DNA from: a virus
Virus record (IMG/VR): IMGVR_UViG_3300048587_000950
Coordinates: 1-40,016 of that record
Strand: one strand, 5' to 3'
Length of the DNA: 40,016 nucleotides
Both the position numbers and the translations under genes were made by a program. This document shows, one piece after another, positions 21,056-28,014 of this stretch. A model generated the notes under the pieces. It had not been told where the DNA came from, searched no databases, and was given only the letters and a program-made list of their open reading frames with translations. The first letter of the stretch is position 1; each line of letters opens with the position of its first letter.

Positions 21056-21336
21056 CCCACCGCACCGTATGGTGGCATAACTACTTCGAGTTCGCCACCC
21101 GGGAAGAAGCGGACGCCTTCATGGACGGCATTCGCGTGGGGAGCGGCGAAGACGTCGCCGCCACCGCGAGTCCCCGCCCGGGGACCACGGCATGGGTGGT
21201 GGTGACGTGCGACCCGAACGACCCGTACGACCCGCGCGAGCATCCACAACACGTCCGCGCCGAGCAAGACGCCCTGGCCAAGCTGCTCGTCACGGGGTTG
21301 TGGTCGAACTGCCTGCCGCCGCAGGAAACTGAGTAG
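21052..21336 (+). CDS. Unknown 94-aa protein
   Basis: GTG overlapping the previous TGA. T-V-W-W-H-N-Y-F-E-F-A-T-R-E-E-A-D-A-F-M-D-G-I-R has a strand followed by 'A-T-x-E-E-A-x-x-F', a relative of the DpnD/PcfM signature. A-W-V-V-V-T-C-D-P-N-D-P-Y gives a second strand. Last gene before the hairpin upstream of the helicase. Confidence 0.5.
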   Translation: MTHRTVWWHNYFEFATREEADAFMDGIRVGSGEDVAATASPRPGTTAWVVVTCDPNDPYDPREHPQHVRAEQDALAKLLVTGLWSNCLPPQETE

Positions 21337-21352
21337 TGAGCCCCACCCCCGC

Positions 21353-21396
21353 GCTTCGAGTCCGTCGGCTTCGGCGTGCGCCGACGTCCTCGAAGC
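21353..21396 (+). terminator. Long hairpin before the SNF2 helicase gene
   Basis: GCTTCGAG (21353-21360) pairs with CTCGAAGC (21389-21396). Inside, GTCGGC (21364-21369) pairs with GCCGAC (21380-21385). TTT follows directly. It could terminate the upstream operon. It also lies only 13 bases before the helicase start, so it could form a leader structure. Confidence 0.5.
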
Positions 21397-21408
21397 TTTG
21401 GAGTGTTC

Positions 21409-23307
21409 GTGTCCGCTACTGATCCCCTACCCTTTGGCAAGTTCGCTGGGCGTACCCTCGCCAGTTTGGCGCAAGGCGCCGAGGGCGAGCAAGGCTACGT
21501 CCGGTGGATGGCCGCCAACTTTCGGGACGGCCCCTGGAAGCAGGCGGCCACCGACGCGTTGGCGGTACAGGTCGACGCCGAGCCGATCGCCGCCACGACC
21601 TTGCAGGTCGGGTGCGTCGACGACCGGATGGCCTGGATCGACTACCCCTACGACCCCGCGGTGACCGCCGCGCTGCGGAGCGCCATCGATGGGCTGAACT
21701 GGCACCGCGCCTCGCGCCGGTGGCTCTTCCCCCGGGCGCAGCTGCTGCGTCTGCTGGATCGCGTGCAGGCGCTGGGGCACGCGGTCGATTTGACCACGGA
21801 GGCTGCGGACGCAGTAGCGGCGGAACGCGCGCGCCGTGCGACCCTCGACACCATCCGGGCGCAGGGGTCCAGTGGACTGCAGGTGCCCACGGTGCTGCCG
21901 TTGTTTCCGTTCCAGACCGTCGGCGTCGAATTTGTCCTGGCTGCTGGGGGTCGCGCCGCAATCACGGACGAGATGGGCCTCGGCAAGACCCCGCAAGGTA
22001 TTGGCGTCTGCTTGATGCTGTCCCAGCAGCAGCAGATCGAACGCACGTTGGTCCTCTGCCCCGCGTCGCTGAAGATCAATTGGTACCGGGAGTTCCGCAA
22101 ATTCGCGGATCTCGAGGCTACGATCTGGTCCGGCAAGAAGGTCGTGGGCGACCGCACCGGGCCCGTGCATATCGTGAACTACGACATCTTCCCCCGGTTC
22201 CGGGAAGAGTTCGAGGAGCTGGGCATTGACTTGCTCATCGCCGACGAAGCCCACTACCTGAAAAACGGCGACAGCCTGCGCACCCAAGCGGTGTTCGGCG
22301 GCACCAACAAGAAGCGGAAGCGCGTGGCGCCGTTTGCGGTACCCTACGCGGTGTTGCTGACCGGCACCCCGGTGTTGAACCGGCCCGGCGAGATGTACTC
22401 GCTGCTGCACTACTTGTATCCCGATCGGTTTCCGGACTGGTACTCCTTCGCCAACCGGTACGGCGCCTTTCCGCCAGGCAACCTGCGCGGGCTGCCCAGC
22501 ACTCCGCGGAACCTGGACGAACTGCACGAGCGCACCAAGGACGTCGTGATCCGCCGCCGCAAGGCGGAGGTCATGCCGGAGCTGCCGCCGCTGCTGGTCA
22601 GCGAGCTGTACGTCGAGTTGTCCGCCACGCAGCGCAAGGCCTATCAGCGCCTGCTGGGAGACCTTGCCACCGAGTGGACCAAGGACGCCAAGGCCAAGCG
22701 TCGGCCGTCGCTGCAGCAGCTGCAAGTGCTGACCGCATTCTTGAACGAAGTCAAGCTCGTCAAGGTGCGGGAGCTGCTGGCGGAATTGCTGGCGGATGAG
22801 GGCCGACAAGTCCTGGTGTTCTGCACCCGTCTGGCTCCGCTGCAAGCGCTGCGACAAGAGCTCGGCGACCAGGCGATGTACATCGACGGCAAGATGTCCC
22901 CCACCGCGCGGATGGCAGAAGTCGACCGCTTCCAGGCGGGGTTGGCCCGCGCGGCGCTGCTGTCGATCCGGGCCGCCGGGGTCGGGTTGACCCTGACCAA
23001 CGCCGACGTGGGCATCTTCATCGACCAGGACTTTGTTCCGGCGACGCACCAGCAGGCCGAGGCCCGCGCCCACCGGTTTGGGCAGGTCAACCCCGTGAAC
23101 ATGTACTACGTGCTGGTCGACGATACGATCGACATCGACTTGCGTGCCTTGCTGGCGGAAAAGCTGCTGGTGACCAGCCAGGTCACGGACGGTATGGCCG
23201 AAGACTCGGCCCGGCTGCAGTCGGTCTTCACCGACTTCGTGCGCCGCTTGCGCGCGCGCTACACCCAATTTGCCGAGGTCTTGGACCCGGGAGACAATGA
23301 TGACTGA
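21409..23307 (+). CDS. SNF2/HARP-type DNA helicase/translocase
   Basis: 632 aa from GTG 21409, chosen because GGAG lies five bases upstream. An N-terminal L-P-F-G-K-F-A-G-R-T-L segment resembles the short domain of PF12843-type proteins, then a HARP-like region. D-E-M-G-L-G-K-T (187-194, Walker A), D-E-A-H (279-282, Walker B), L-L-T-G-T-P-V-L-N-R (motif III) and Q-A-E-A-R-A-H-R-F-G-Q (motif VI) are all intact. SNF2 proteins of this kind use ATP to anneal or remodel DNA forks. Phage copies are common in large genomes. Overlaps the next gene. Confidence 0.9.
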   Translation: MSATDPLPFGKFAGRTLASLAQGAEGEQGYVRWMAANFRDGPWKQAATDALAVQVDAEPIAATTLQVGCVDDRMAWIDYPYDPAVTAALRSAIDGLNWHRASRRWLFPRAQLLRLLDRVQALGHAVDLTTEAADAVAAERARRATLDTIRAQGSSGLQVPTVLPLFPFQTVGVEFVLAAGGRAAITDEMGLGKTPQGIGVCLMLSQQQQIERTLVLCPASLKINWYREFRKFADLEATIWSGKKVVGDRTGPVHIVNYDIFPRFREEFEELGIDLLIADEAHYLKNGDSLRTQAVFGGTNKKRKRVAPFAVPYAVLLTGTPVLNRPGEMYSLLHYLYPDRFPDWYSFANRYGAFPPGNLRGLPSTPRNLDELHERTKDVVIRRRKAEVMPELPPLLVSELYVELSATQRKAYQRLLGDLATEWTKDAKAKRRPSLQQLQVLTAFLNEVKLVKVRELLAELLADEGRQVLVFCTRLAPLQALRQELGDQAMYIDGKMSPTARMAEVDRFQAGLARAALLSIRAAGVGLTLTNADVGIFIDQDFVPATHQQAEARAHRFGQVNPVNMYYVLVDDTIDIDLRALLAEKLLVTSQVTDGMAEDSARLQSVFTDFVRRLRARYTQFAEVLDPGDNDD

Positions 23308-23638
23308 TCTGGTCCAGGCGGTGAGCAACGCCCTGAACCCCAAGCCGGTCGAGCGCCTGCGCTCGTTCCGCATGAGTGTGGTCGGGGAGCTCTGCTTCAC
23401 GGTGTACGCCAAGAACGCCGACGATGCGGTTACGCAGGGAGAGCGCGTGCTGGAATACTTGGACGACATCGATCTGATGCCGCCGGTGTCGCTGTCTCCA
23501 GCCGACGCCGCTGCGTATGGCCTGAACCCATGCGCCATGCACCTTATGGCGTATCACGCTCCGTACACGGAGCCTGTCGTCGCGGAGTACAACCCGGATG
23601 ACGACTGGACTGAGGACGACTGGGAGGTTTTCCCATGA
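23300..23638 (+). CDS. DpnD/PcfM-like protein with N-terminal helix module
   Basis: 112 aa from ATG 23300 (23297 also possible; GGGAG lies six bases before 23300). T-D-L-V-Q-A-V-S-N-A-L-N is the shared terminal helix; R-M-S-V-V-G-E-L-C-F-T-V-Y-A-K-N-A-D-D-A-V-T-Q-G is the strand-turn-helix DpnD signature. Acidic C-terminus (D-D-D-W-T-E-D-D-W). Paralogues at 24437 and 25419. Confidence 0.6.
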   Translation: MTDLVQAVSNALNPKPVERLRSFRMSVVGELCFTVYAKNADDAVTQGERVLEYLDDIDLMPPVSLSPADAAAYGLNPCAMHLMAYHAPYTEPVVAEYNPDDDWTEDDWEVFP

Positions 23639-23826
23639 AGCCCGCCCAGCTGGTGGCCCTCGCGATTGCCATCGCCGACGCGCTCGACCGCGCGGACTTG
23701 TTGAACCACCAACGGACGGACGATCCGGCGGGGGAGGCGATTGACGTGGTGCACGGCGTCCTGGTCCGCGTTGCGAAGCAGAAGAAGAAGAAGAAGAAGA
23801 AGAAGAAGAAGGGGAACACCTCATGA
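23635..23826 (+). CDS. Small protein with poly-lysine tail
   Basis: 63 aa. Helix A-Q-L-V-A-L-A-I-A-I-A-D-A-L-D-R, then H-G-V-L-V-R-V-A-K-Q and ten lysines encoded by (AAG)10 before G-N-T-S. The tract creates a highly basic tail and supplies the purine-rich sequence just ahead of the next gene. Function unknown; a nucleic-acid-binding or membrane-contact tail is possible. Confidence 0.5.
   Translation: MKPAQLVALAIAIADALDRADLLNHQRTDDPAGEAIDVVHGVLVRVAKQKKKKKKKKKKGNTS
23782..23811 (+). repeat. AAG trinucleotide repeat (10 units)
   Basis: Ten perfect AAG units at the 3' end of the gene at 23635, leading into GGGGAACACC and the ATG of the next gene at 23823. Slippage in units of three would keep the frame but change tail length; the 3' end of the repeat contributes to the ribosome binding region of the downstream gene. 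Confidence 0.8.
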
Positions 23827-24047
23827 ACACCGGACTGCTCAAGGGGTGGCAGTGCCCATCCTGCGGAAACACGGCCAGCTTCGAGGTGACCGCGGTGTGT
23901 ACGGTGGTGCTGGCGGATTCCGGTGCGGCGCAGGTGCTGGACTGGAATCCTCGCTACGAAAACGCAGTGTGTAGCGGATGTGGGATGACAGGTGTGTCCG
24001 AAGATTTTCACCAACGAGAGGATGGGCCATGCCTAAGTTCGCCGTGA
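23823..24047 (+). CDS. Two-knuckle zinc-ribbon protein
   Basis: 74 aa. W-Q-C-P-S-C-G-N-T near residue 10 and V-C-S-G-C-G-M-T near residue 50 form two C-x-x-C knuckles, a typical zinc ribbon. Between them is a beta segment (F-E-V-T-A-V-C-T-V-V-L). The ATG overlaps the previous stop. Small zinc ribbons often bind DNA, RNA or polymerase; no target is evident. Confidence 0.65.
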   Translation: MNTGLLKGWQCPSCGNTASFEVTAVCTVVLADSGAAQVLDWNPRYENAVCSGCGMTGVSEDFHQREDGPCLSSP

Positions 24048-24286
24048 CCATGCTGGTCACCGAAGAGTTTCGCGCGGTGATCGACGCGCCCAACGAGCAG
24101 CTGGCGATGGCCAAGCTCGAGGATCTCCGCTGCCAGGGAAGCGTGGACGACTACTTTTTCACCACGCCCGACGTGGAACACGACGCGGAGCGGCTGGAGG
24201 ATGACAGCGACGACGTGCCAGACGAGGTGGTCCTCGAAGACGACGCCGAGGACCTGCGCGCCAACTACGACTGGATGTGTGGCTGA
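24029..24286 (+). CDS. DpnD/PcfM-like acidic protein
   Basis: 85 aa. K-F-A-V-T-M-L-V-T-E-E-F-R-A-V-I-D-A-P-N-E-Q-L-A-M-A-K is the strand, A-x-N-E-x-x-A, helix pattern. The C-terminal half is strongly acidic (D-D-S-D-D-V-P-D-E-V-V-L-E-D-D-A-E-D). Overlaps the previous gene by 19 bases and the next by one base. Confidence 0.55.
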   Translation: MPKFAVTMLVTEEFRAVIDAPNEQLAMAKLEDLRCQGSVDDYFFTTPDVEHDAERLEDDSDDVPDEVVLEDDAEDLRANYDWMCG

Positions 24287-24447
24287 TGTCGGATCCCAAC
24301 ACCCCACCTGAGGGCGTCGACTACTGGGCCGACGATCCCCAGCACCCGGTCGCGGAATGGCAAATCGAAGTCGCAGATGGCGACACCCGCCAGGGGTACT
24401 GGGCGTGGGTCGCTGTGCGGCGACTGTTGTGTGCCGATGACGATTGA
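24286..24447 (+). CDS. 53-aa acidic protein
   Basis: ATG overlaps the previous TGA by one base. S-D-P-N-T-P-P-E-G-V-D-Y-W-A-D-D-P-Q and Y-W-A-W-V-A-V-R-R-L-L-C-A-D-D-D. Trp-rich and acidic. Short but the coupled start and overlap with the next gene support it. Function unknown. Confidence 0.4.
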   Translation: MSDPNTPPEGVDYWADDPQHPVAEWQIEVADGDTRQGYWAWVAVRRLLCADDD

Positions 24448-24748
24448 TCTCCAGGACCCGCTGATCGCGGCGTTGTGCGGGCAATTCGAGATCCCCACGC
24501 ACGCGCGGACCTACCAGGTGGTGCTCCCGAGCGAGCTCACGTTCGTGGTCTCCGCGTTCAACAGCGACGATGCGCTCGCGCAGGGCTTGCGGGTTGCCGC
24601 GACGCTGCACGCCTTGGGGCGCGGGCCCGCGTGGCTCGACCTGCCCAAGCTGGCCGCGGCGCAGCATGACGTCCGGCTCGCGCGCTTCCTGGCGTCGGCG
24701 ATGCCCCTCCCCAACGCCGTTCCGGCGGCGGTCACCTTGCTCCCTTAA
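24437..24748 (+). CDS. DpnD/PcfM-like protein
   Basis: 103 aa. Opens T-I-D-L-Q-D-P-L-I-A-A-L-C-G, then Y-Q-V-V-L-P-S-E-L-T-F-V-V-S-A-F-N-S-D-D-A-L-A-Q-G-L-R, matching the gene at 23300 (F-T-V-Y-A-K-N-A-D-D-A-V-T-Q-G). Hydrophobic C-terminal helix. Function unknown. Confidence 0.6.
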   Translation: MTIDLQDPLIAALCGQFEIPTHARTYQVVLPSELTFVVSAFNSDDALAQGLRVAATLHALGRGPAWLDLPKLAAAQHDVRLARFLASAMPLPNAVPAAVTLLP

Positions 24749-24762
24749 CCCCCGAGCTGCCT

Positions 24763-25047
24763 ATGGAGGTCCGACTAGGACCCCGCGCGTCTGCCGAGCT
24801 GGACGCCCTCCCAATGCGTGAACAGAAAGCTTTCCGCAAAGTCATGGAACGCTTTCGTGGTGCCCCGCCGGACGCGCGGCGGCAGATGCTCACAGCGATG
24901 TACGCGCCTGCTTTTCGCGACCGCGGGGTGACGCACGCCATTCGCCTGAACCGGAAGTACCGGATTCTGGTCGGGCGTGCGGACGACACGTATGTCGTGG
25001 AAGGCGTGGTTTCTCGCGGCGACAGCCGCTTCTACCGATCGGAGTAA
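24763..25047 (+). CDS. RelE/HigB-like protein (putative toxin fold)
   Basis: 94 aa. L-G-P-R-A-S-A-E-L-D-A-L-P-M-R-E-Q-K-A-F-R-K-V is the typical N-terminal helix pair of RelE/ParE folds, and A-I-R-L-N-R-K-Y-R-I-L-V-G-R-A followed by V-V-E-G-V-V-S-R-G-D-S-R-F-Y supplies the basic C-terminal strands. RelE relatives cleave mRNA on ribosomes or target gyrase. No antitoxin is evident next door; the downstream 78-aa gene is not an obvious HTH antitoxin, so it may be a solitary accessory protein. Confidence 0.6.
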   Translation: MEVRLGPRASAELDALPMREQKAFRKVMERFRGAPPDARRQMLTAMYAPAFRDRGVTHAIRLNRKYRILVGRADDTYVVEGVVSRGDSRFYRSE

Positions 25048-25049
25048 GT

Positions 25050-25286
25050 ATGGAAGCACCCGCCCACGCCCCCAATGTTGGGGGGACGCTACTGGTGTGT
25101 TGGACCAACGCGGCCCTTGGTCCGGGAGACGAAGCCACGGACCACTACGAAGTATTCCGCTGGGATCACCCCCAACACGAGCTCGAGCAGGTGGTCGCCG
25201 CCCAGGCGCGGTACCAAGCATTGGTGCAAGCTGGGGCCACGATCGTGTCCTTGGCGCGCGTCGAGCGCTCCACCGACTACCCGTGA
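25050..25286 (+). CDS. Unknown 78-aa protein
   Basis: Two bases after the RelE-like stop. G-T-L-L-V-C-W-T-N-A-A-L, H-Y-E-V-F-R-W-D-H-P and E-Q-V-V-A-A-Q-A-R-Y-Q-A-L-V form strands then a helix. It could be the partner of the RelE-like protein, but it has no recognisable antitoxin motif. Four-base overlap downstream. Confidence 0.45.
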   Translation: MEAPAHAPNVGGTLLVCWTNAALGPGDEATDHYEVFRWDHPQHELEQVVAAQARYQALVQAGATIVSLARVERSTDYP

Positions 25287-25438
25287 GCCCGCCGGGTGAG
25301 CACCCTGTCCACACCCGAATGCGGTGGTCGATGAGCATTTGCTGCGGCGGCCCCTGGATGCTGTACGCCGAGTGGGTCGCCGTCCAACAACACGCCGCGC
25401 TGATCGCGCAGGGGAACTATGTCGGACCTCGTAGCTGA
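25283..25438 (+). CDS. 51-aa small protein
   Basis: GTG overlapping the previous TGA. S-I-C-C-G-G-P-W-M-L-Y-A-E-W-V-A-V-Q-Q-H contains a C-C-G-G-P turn. The frame runs into the next gene by 20 bases. Function unknown. Confidence 0.35.
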   Translation: MSPPGEHPVHTRMRWSMSICCGGPWMLYAEWVAVQQHAALIAQGNYVGPRS

Positions 25439-25733
25439 AGTGACTGCCGCGCTCGGGCAGCTGAAGCGCATGTGCTACCGAGCGGAGATCCCGGCGTCTG
25501 TGTTTGTGGACGTGTGGGCGACTTCCGTCGACGACGCCTTTGCGCAGGCTCGCGGGCTGGGGAGCATTCTGCATGACGTCTGGAACCCAAGCTTGGTAGA
25601 GACCGATCCCGAGTACACCGCGGCGGAAGGCGTGCATTCGCCGGTACTCAACGCCGTGGTAGTGCCTGCCGACAACCCTGCGCAGCATGAGATCGTCCTC
25701 ACGTACACCGCCGCGTACATCGGAGAGCTGTAA
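25419..25733 (+). CDS. DpnD/PcfM-like protein with N-terminal helix module
   Basis: 104 aa. S-D-L-V-A-E-V-T-A-A-L-G is the shared terminal helix; A-S-V-F-V-D-V-W-A-T-S-V-D-D-A-F-A-Q-A-R-G is the strand-turn-helix signature. Closely parallels the genes at 23300 and 24437. The stop and next start share TAATG. Confidence 0.6.
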   Translation: MSDLVAEVTAALGQLKRMCYRAEIPASVFVDVWATSVDDAFAQARGLGSILHDVWNPSLVETDPEYTAAEGVHSPVLNAVVVPADNPAQHEIVLTYTAAYIGEL

Positions 25734-26092
25734 TGCTTGAATACAACGTCTGGTCTGAGTGCCACGATCTCGACGAATGGTTCGGGGACCCCGCGGACGC
25801 TGAGGCGGCCTACCATATCCACCGCCTCAGCGGGCAGTGGACTGAGGTCCGGTTGACGGCCTACGCCCTGGACGCCAATGGGGATGTCGACACGAGCCGG
25901 TGGCTGCGTCTGCACCCTGGCGTGCCCGATGTGACGGCGGCGCAGTTGGCAACAGTGGTCGGACATTGGAACGAATTCCCTGCCCACCCACGCGCAACGT
26001 GGAAAGCGCGGGTCGCGGACGACTCCACCAGGGTGGGCTACTGGGACTGGGTCGCCAACCAATTGGAGGGCGCATGGCTTTTACCCTCGTAG
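25733..26092 (+). CDS. ArdA-like DNA-mimic candidate or unknown acidic protein
   Basis: 119 aa. W-S-E-C-H-D-L-D-E-W-F-G-D-P-A-D-A-E-A-A-Y, then a strand and W-L-R-L-H-P-G-V-P-D-V-T-A-A-Q-L, with N-E-F-P-A-H-P-R-A-T-W. The D-x-x-E-W/F-G pattern and acidity recall ArdA-type proteins, but the length is shorter and no diagnostic motif is clear, so this is only a suggestion. Overlaps the next gene by 19 bases. Confidence 0.4.
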   Translation: MLEYNVWSECHDLDEWFGDPADAEAAYHIHRLSGQWTEVRLTAYALDANGDVDTSRWLRLHPGVPDVTAAQLATVVGHWNEFPAHPRATWKARVADDSTRVGYWDWVANQLEGAWLLPS

Positions 26093-26583
26093 CGACCGAC
26101 GGGAGCGCACAGCGCTACACGTGTAGCCTGGCCGTGGGGACGCACAGCCTGCTGGCCGAGGTGATCGTCGAGCCAGACGTAGTTCGGTTCAGGCTGTATA
26201 TGCGCCCGGTGGCCATGCCGTTGGCTTGGTGGCTCATTGCCTCGGAGGCGTACTACGACGCGCATTGGCGCGGACGGCTCCTGAGCCTGCTCGACCTGCC
26301 CGCGCCCGATCCGTTTCTCTCCGCACTCGACGGCATCTTGAACGACGGCGCGTCGCCCACGATCACCGAAGGGGACAGCAGCGGTGTGGTGTCGGTGGAC
26401 TGGGCGCCGCTCGACGGGCAATACGCAGGCGTAGTGACGTGGGGCGGTCCCACGCCGTCGCCGGACTTGTGGACGTGTTACGAACCGGGGCACGACTACA
26501 CGAACGTCGGTCTGGCGACCGAAGTCGCGAAACCCACCGCCAAGCGGAGTTGGTGGCAAAAGCTGTGGAGGCGACACGCATGA
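26074..26583 (+). CDS. Unknown 169-aa protein
   Basis: ATG 26074 follows TTGGAGGG. N-terminal beta strands (A-F-T-L-V-A-T-D-G-S-A-Q-R-Y-T), a helix with A-M-P-L-A-W-W-L-I-A-S-E-A-Y-Y, and a basic Trp-rich end S-W-W-Q-K-L-W-R-R-H-A. A membrane-interface or protein contact at the end is possible. Function unknown. Confidence 0.5.
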   Translation: MAFTLVATDGSAQRYTCSLAVGTHSLLAEVIVEPDVVRFRLYMRPVAMPLAWWLIASEAYYDAHWRGRLLSLLDLPAPDPFLSALDGILNDGASPTITEGDSSGVVSVDWAPLDGQYAGVVTWGGPTPSPDLWTCYEPGHDYTNVGLATEVAKPTAKRSWWQKLWRRHA

Positions 26584-26783
26584 AAGAATACTACCGCTTC
26601 GAAGTCACGGTGGAGTGTGACCCCGCCGTGATGCGGGAGCGCTACCCCAACTGGCGCTTCAATTTCCGCTCGACGCGCGACTTCGCGCGACACTTGGCGT
26701 CGAGCTGGGCGGAACGCCAGCTCCGCCGGTACGGCTACCGCACGCTCGTCAAGCCCTTGCCGAAGGGGGACCATGTTCCATGA
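26580..26783 (+). CDS. Unknown 67-aa protein
   Basis: Four-base overlap with the preceding gene. Y-R-F-E-V-T-V-E-C-D-P-A-V-M-R-E-R-Y-P, then an Arg-rich helix (R-D-F-A-R-H-L-A-S-S-W-A-E-R-Q). The strand-then-helix order again resembles the DpnD-type fold. Overlaps the next gene by 11 bases. Confidence 0.5.
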   Translation: MKEYYRFEVTVECDPAVMRERYPNWRFNFRSTRDFARHLASSWAERQLRRYGYRTLVKPLPKGDHVP

Positions 26784-27516
26784 CCTGCTGACCCGACCAG
26801 CGCATACGCGCTACCGAAAAAGTGTTGTCGACGTCCCCGAGAGCCCGCCTTCCAGCGGGCTCTTTGTTTTGAAGTCTGCGACGTCCAACAAAAAGCTGGG
26901 CGGTGGCAGCAGCGTGGTCACCAAGGGGCGGTACCGGGGCATGCCCTTGTACAGCCTGACCCTGGAAGAGCGCGCTACCTGCTGGGACGGGTGCCAGAAC
27001 TGGGGTCGCTGCTACGGAGATAACATGCCCTTCGCGAAGCGCTACGTCCCGGGCGATGCGCTCGAGGATGCCATCGCCCGTGACGTCGCCCGTTTGCACG
27101 CCAAGCATCCCGCGGGATTCGTCGTCCGGCTGCACGTCCTCGGTGATTTCTATTCCCCCGCCTACGTGCGGTTCTGGCATGAACTGCAACGCGCCACGCC
27201 GTCGCTGCATGTGTTTGGCTACACCCATTGGCCGCCTGGCAGTGCGATTGGCTACGAAGTCACCCAGTGGGTGTTGGCCGAGCCCGATCGCGTGGCCATT
27301 CGTCGTTCCGATGCGACCGACCCGCACGACCCCCTGCCCCCGGCCTATACGGTCACGCGCTTGGCGGATGTCGTGGGTGACAGTGTCGTGTGCCCGGAAC
27401 AGACCGGTCGCACGGCCAGTTGCTCGACCTGCGGATTGTGCATGGATCAGCGCGTGGCGATCAGCTTCTTGGACCACTCGCGCCAAGCACTGCGCGTACT
27501 CGCAACACCCGGGTAA
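26773..27516 (+). CDS. GP88-like phage protein with conserved cysteines
   Basis: 247 aa. L-K-S-A-T-S-N-K-K-L-G-G-G, then G-M-P-L-Y-S-L-T-L-E-E-R-A-T-C-W-D-G-C, W-G-R-C-Y-G-D-N-M-P-F and later V-C-P-E-Q, C-S-T-C-G-L-C. The 'N-x-K-(L/I)-G, S-L-x-x-x-x-T-C-x-x-C, C-Y' pattern matches the GP88 family of phage proteins (PF17338); its function is unknown, and the Cys spacing suggests metal or Fe-S binding. ATG 26773 is chosen for GAAGGGG seven bases upstream. An intrinsic-terminator-like hairpin lies inside codons 23-33. Confidence 0.65.
   Translation: MFHDLLTRPAHTRYRKSVVDVPESPPSSGLFVLKSATSNKKLGGGSSVVTKGRYRGMPLYSLTLEERATCWDGCQNWGRCYGDNMPFAKRYVPGDALEDAIARDVARLHAKHPAGFVVRLHVLGDFYSPAYVRFWHELQRATPSLHVFGYTHWPPGSAIGYEVTQWVLAEPDRVAIRRSDATDPHDPLPPAYTVTRLADVVGDSVVCPEQTGRTASCSTCGLCMDQRVAISFLDHSRQALRVLATPG
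26840..26870 (+). terminator. Terminator-like hairpin inside the GP88-like gene
   Basis: A 9-bp perfect stem (26840-26848 with 26855-26863), a six-base CTTCCA loop and TTTGTTTT directly after. It is a typical intrinsic terminator but sits about 70 bases inside the coding region and is translated in frame (E-S-P-P-S-S-G-L-F-V-L). If active it would attenuate expression unless ribosomes follow closely. Confidence 0.55.
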
Positions 27517-27526
27517 GGTGCGCTGA

Positions 27527-27554
27527 TTGACAGGGAAGTACTACGGATTATCAT
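27527..27554 (+). promoter_or_regulatory. Sigma70-type consensus promoter
   Basis: Perfect TTGACA (27527-27532), 16-base spacer, TATCAT (27549-27554, five of six match). It lies in an AT-rich patch unusual for this GC-rich genome. It is preceded by TAAGGT at 27514. Transcription would start near 27561 and read the gene at 27623 and the recombinase/ATPase cluster. Confidence 0.65.
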
Positions 27555-27582
27555 TCCGTATTGCTCTCTATGGTGGACCTCC

Positions 27583-27609
27583 TGCCTCATCCGAGGCACG
27601 AGTCTTTTT
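27583..27609 (+). terminator. Possible attenuator in the leader
   Basis: TGCCTC-ATCC-GAGGCA (27583-27598), then CGAGTC and TTTTT. The stem is short but the T-run fits an intrinsic terminator between the promoter at 27527 and the start at 27623. Confidence 0.35.
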
Positions 27610-27622
27610 CCCTTGGAGCACT

Positions 27623-27988
27623 ATGTCAGACCGGGACCCCCGGCTGGTGTCTGCTGAAGAAATCCTCCGCGCAATCGGCGGCCCCCGCGACGTGACCAGC
27701 AATGTGAATATGCTGCACCCGTTGGAGGTCCAACTGCCGCGCACCTATCTCGAACACGTCATGCGGGAGAGCCTGGCAACGTTGCGGGCCGGGGCCGCAG
27801 ACGATCCCGCCACGGTGCGCGCCATCCAGCAGCGCATCGACTTCCTGGGCTGGTTGGCTGGACAGCCCGAGCTGGTCGAGATCGCCTTGTATCCGGCTGC
27901 CGACGACGGCTTGGATGACCTTGAGGACCTTGAAGACCTCGTCGACGACGAGGATGAAGATTTTCAGGGCGGCCGCCCGCCGTTCTGA
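27623..27988 (+). CDS. Acidic-tailed protein with SSB-like C-terminal tip
   Basis: 121 aa from ATG 27623 (TTGGAG upstream). Helical body (S-A-E-E-I-L-R-A-I-G-G, Y-L-E-H-V-M-R-E-S-L-A-T-L-R), then a strongly acidic tail D-D-L-E-D-L-E-D-L-V-D-D-E-D-E-D-F ending G-G-R-P-P-F. SSB proteins end in an acidic tail plus x-P-F that recruits partners. A similar tail occurs at 33832. It is expressed from the 27527 promoter. Role in DNA metabolism is inferred from tail and position only. Confidence 0.6.
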   Translation: MSDRDPRLVSAEEILRAIGGPRDVTSNVNMLHPLEVQLPRTYLEHVMRESLATLRAGAADDPATVRAIQQRIDFLGWLAGQPELVEIALYPAADDGLDDLEDLEDLVDDEDEDFQGGRPPF

Positions 27989-28014
27989 CCTACACAGAGA
28001 AAGTAGGCGGGGGT

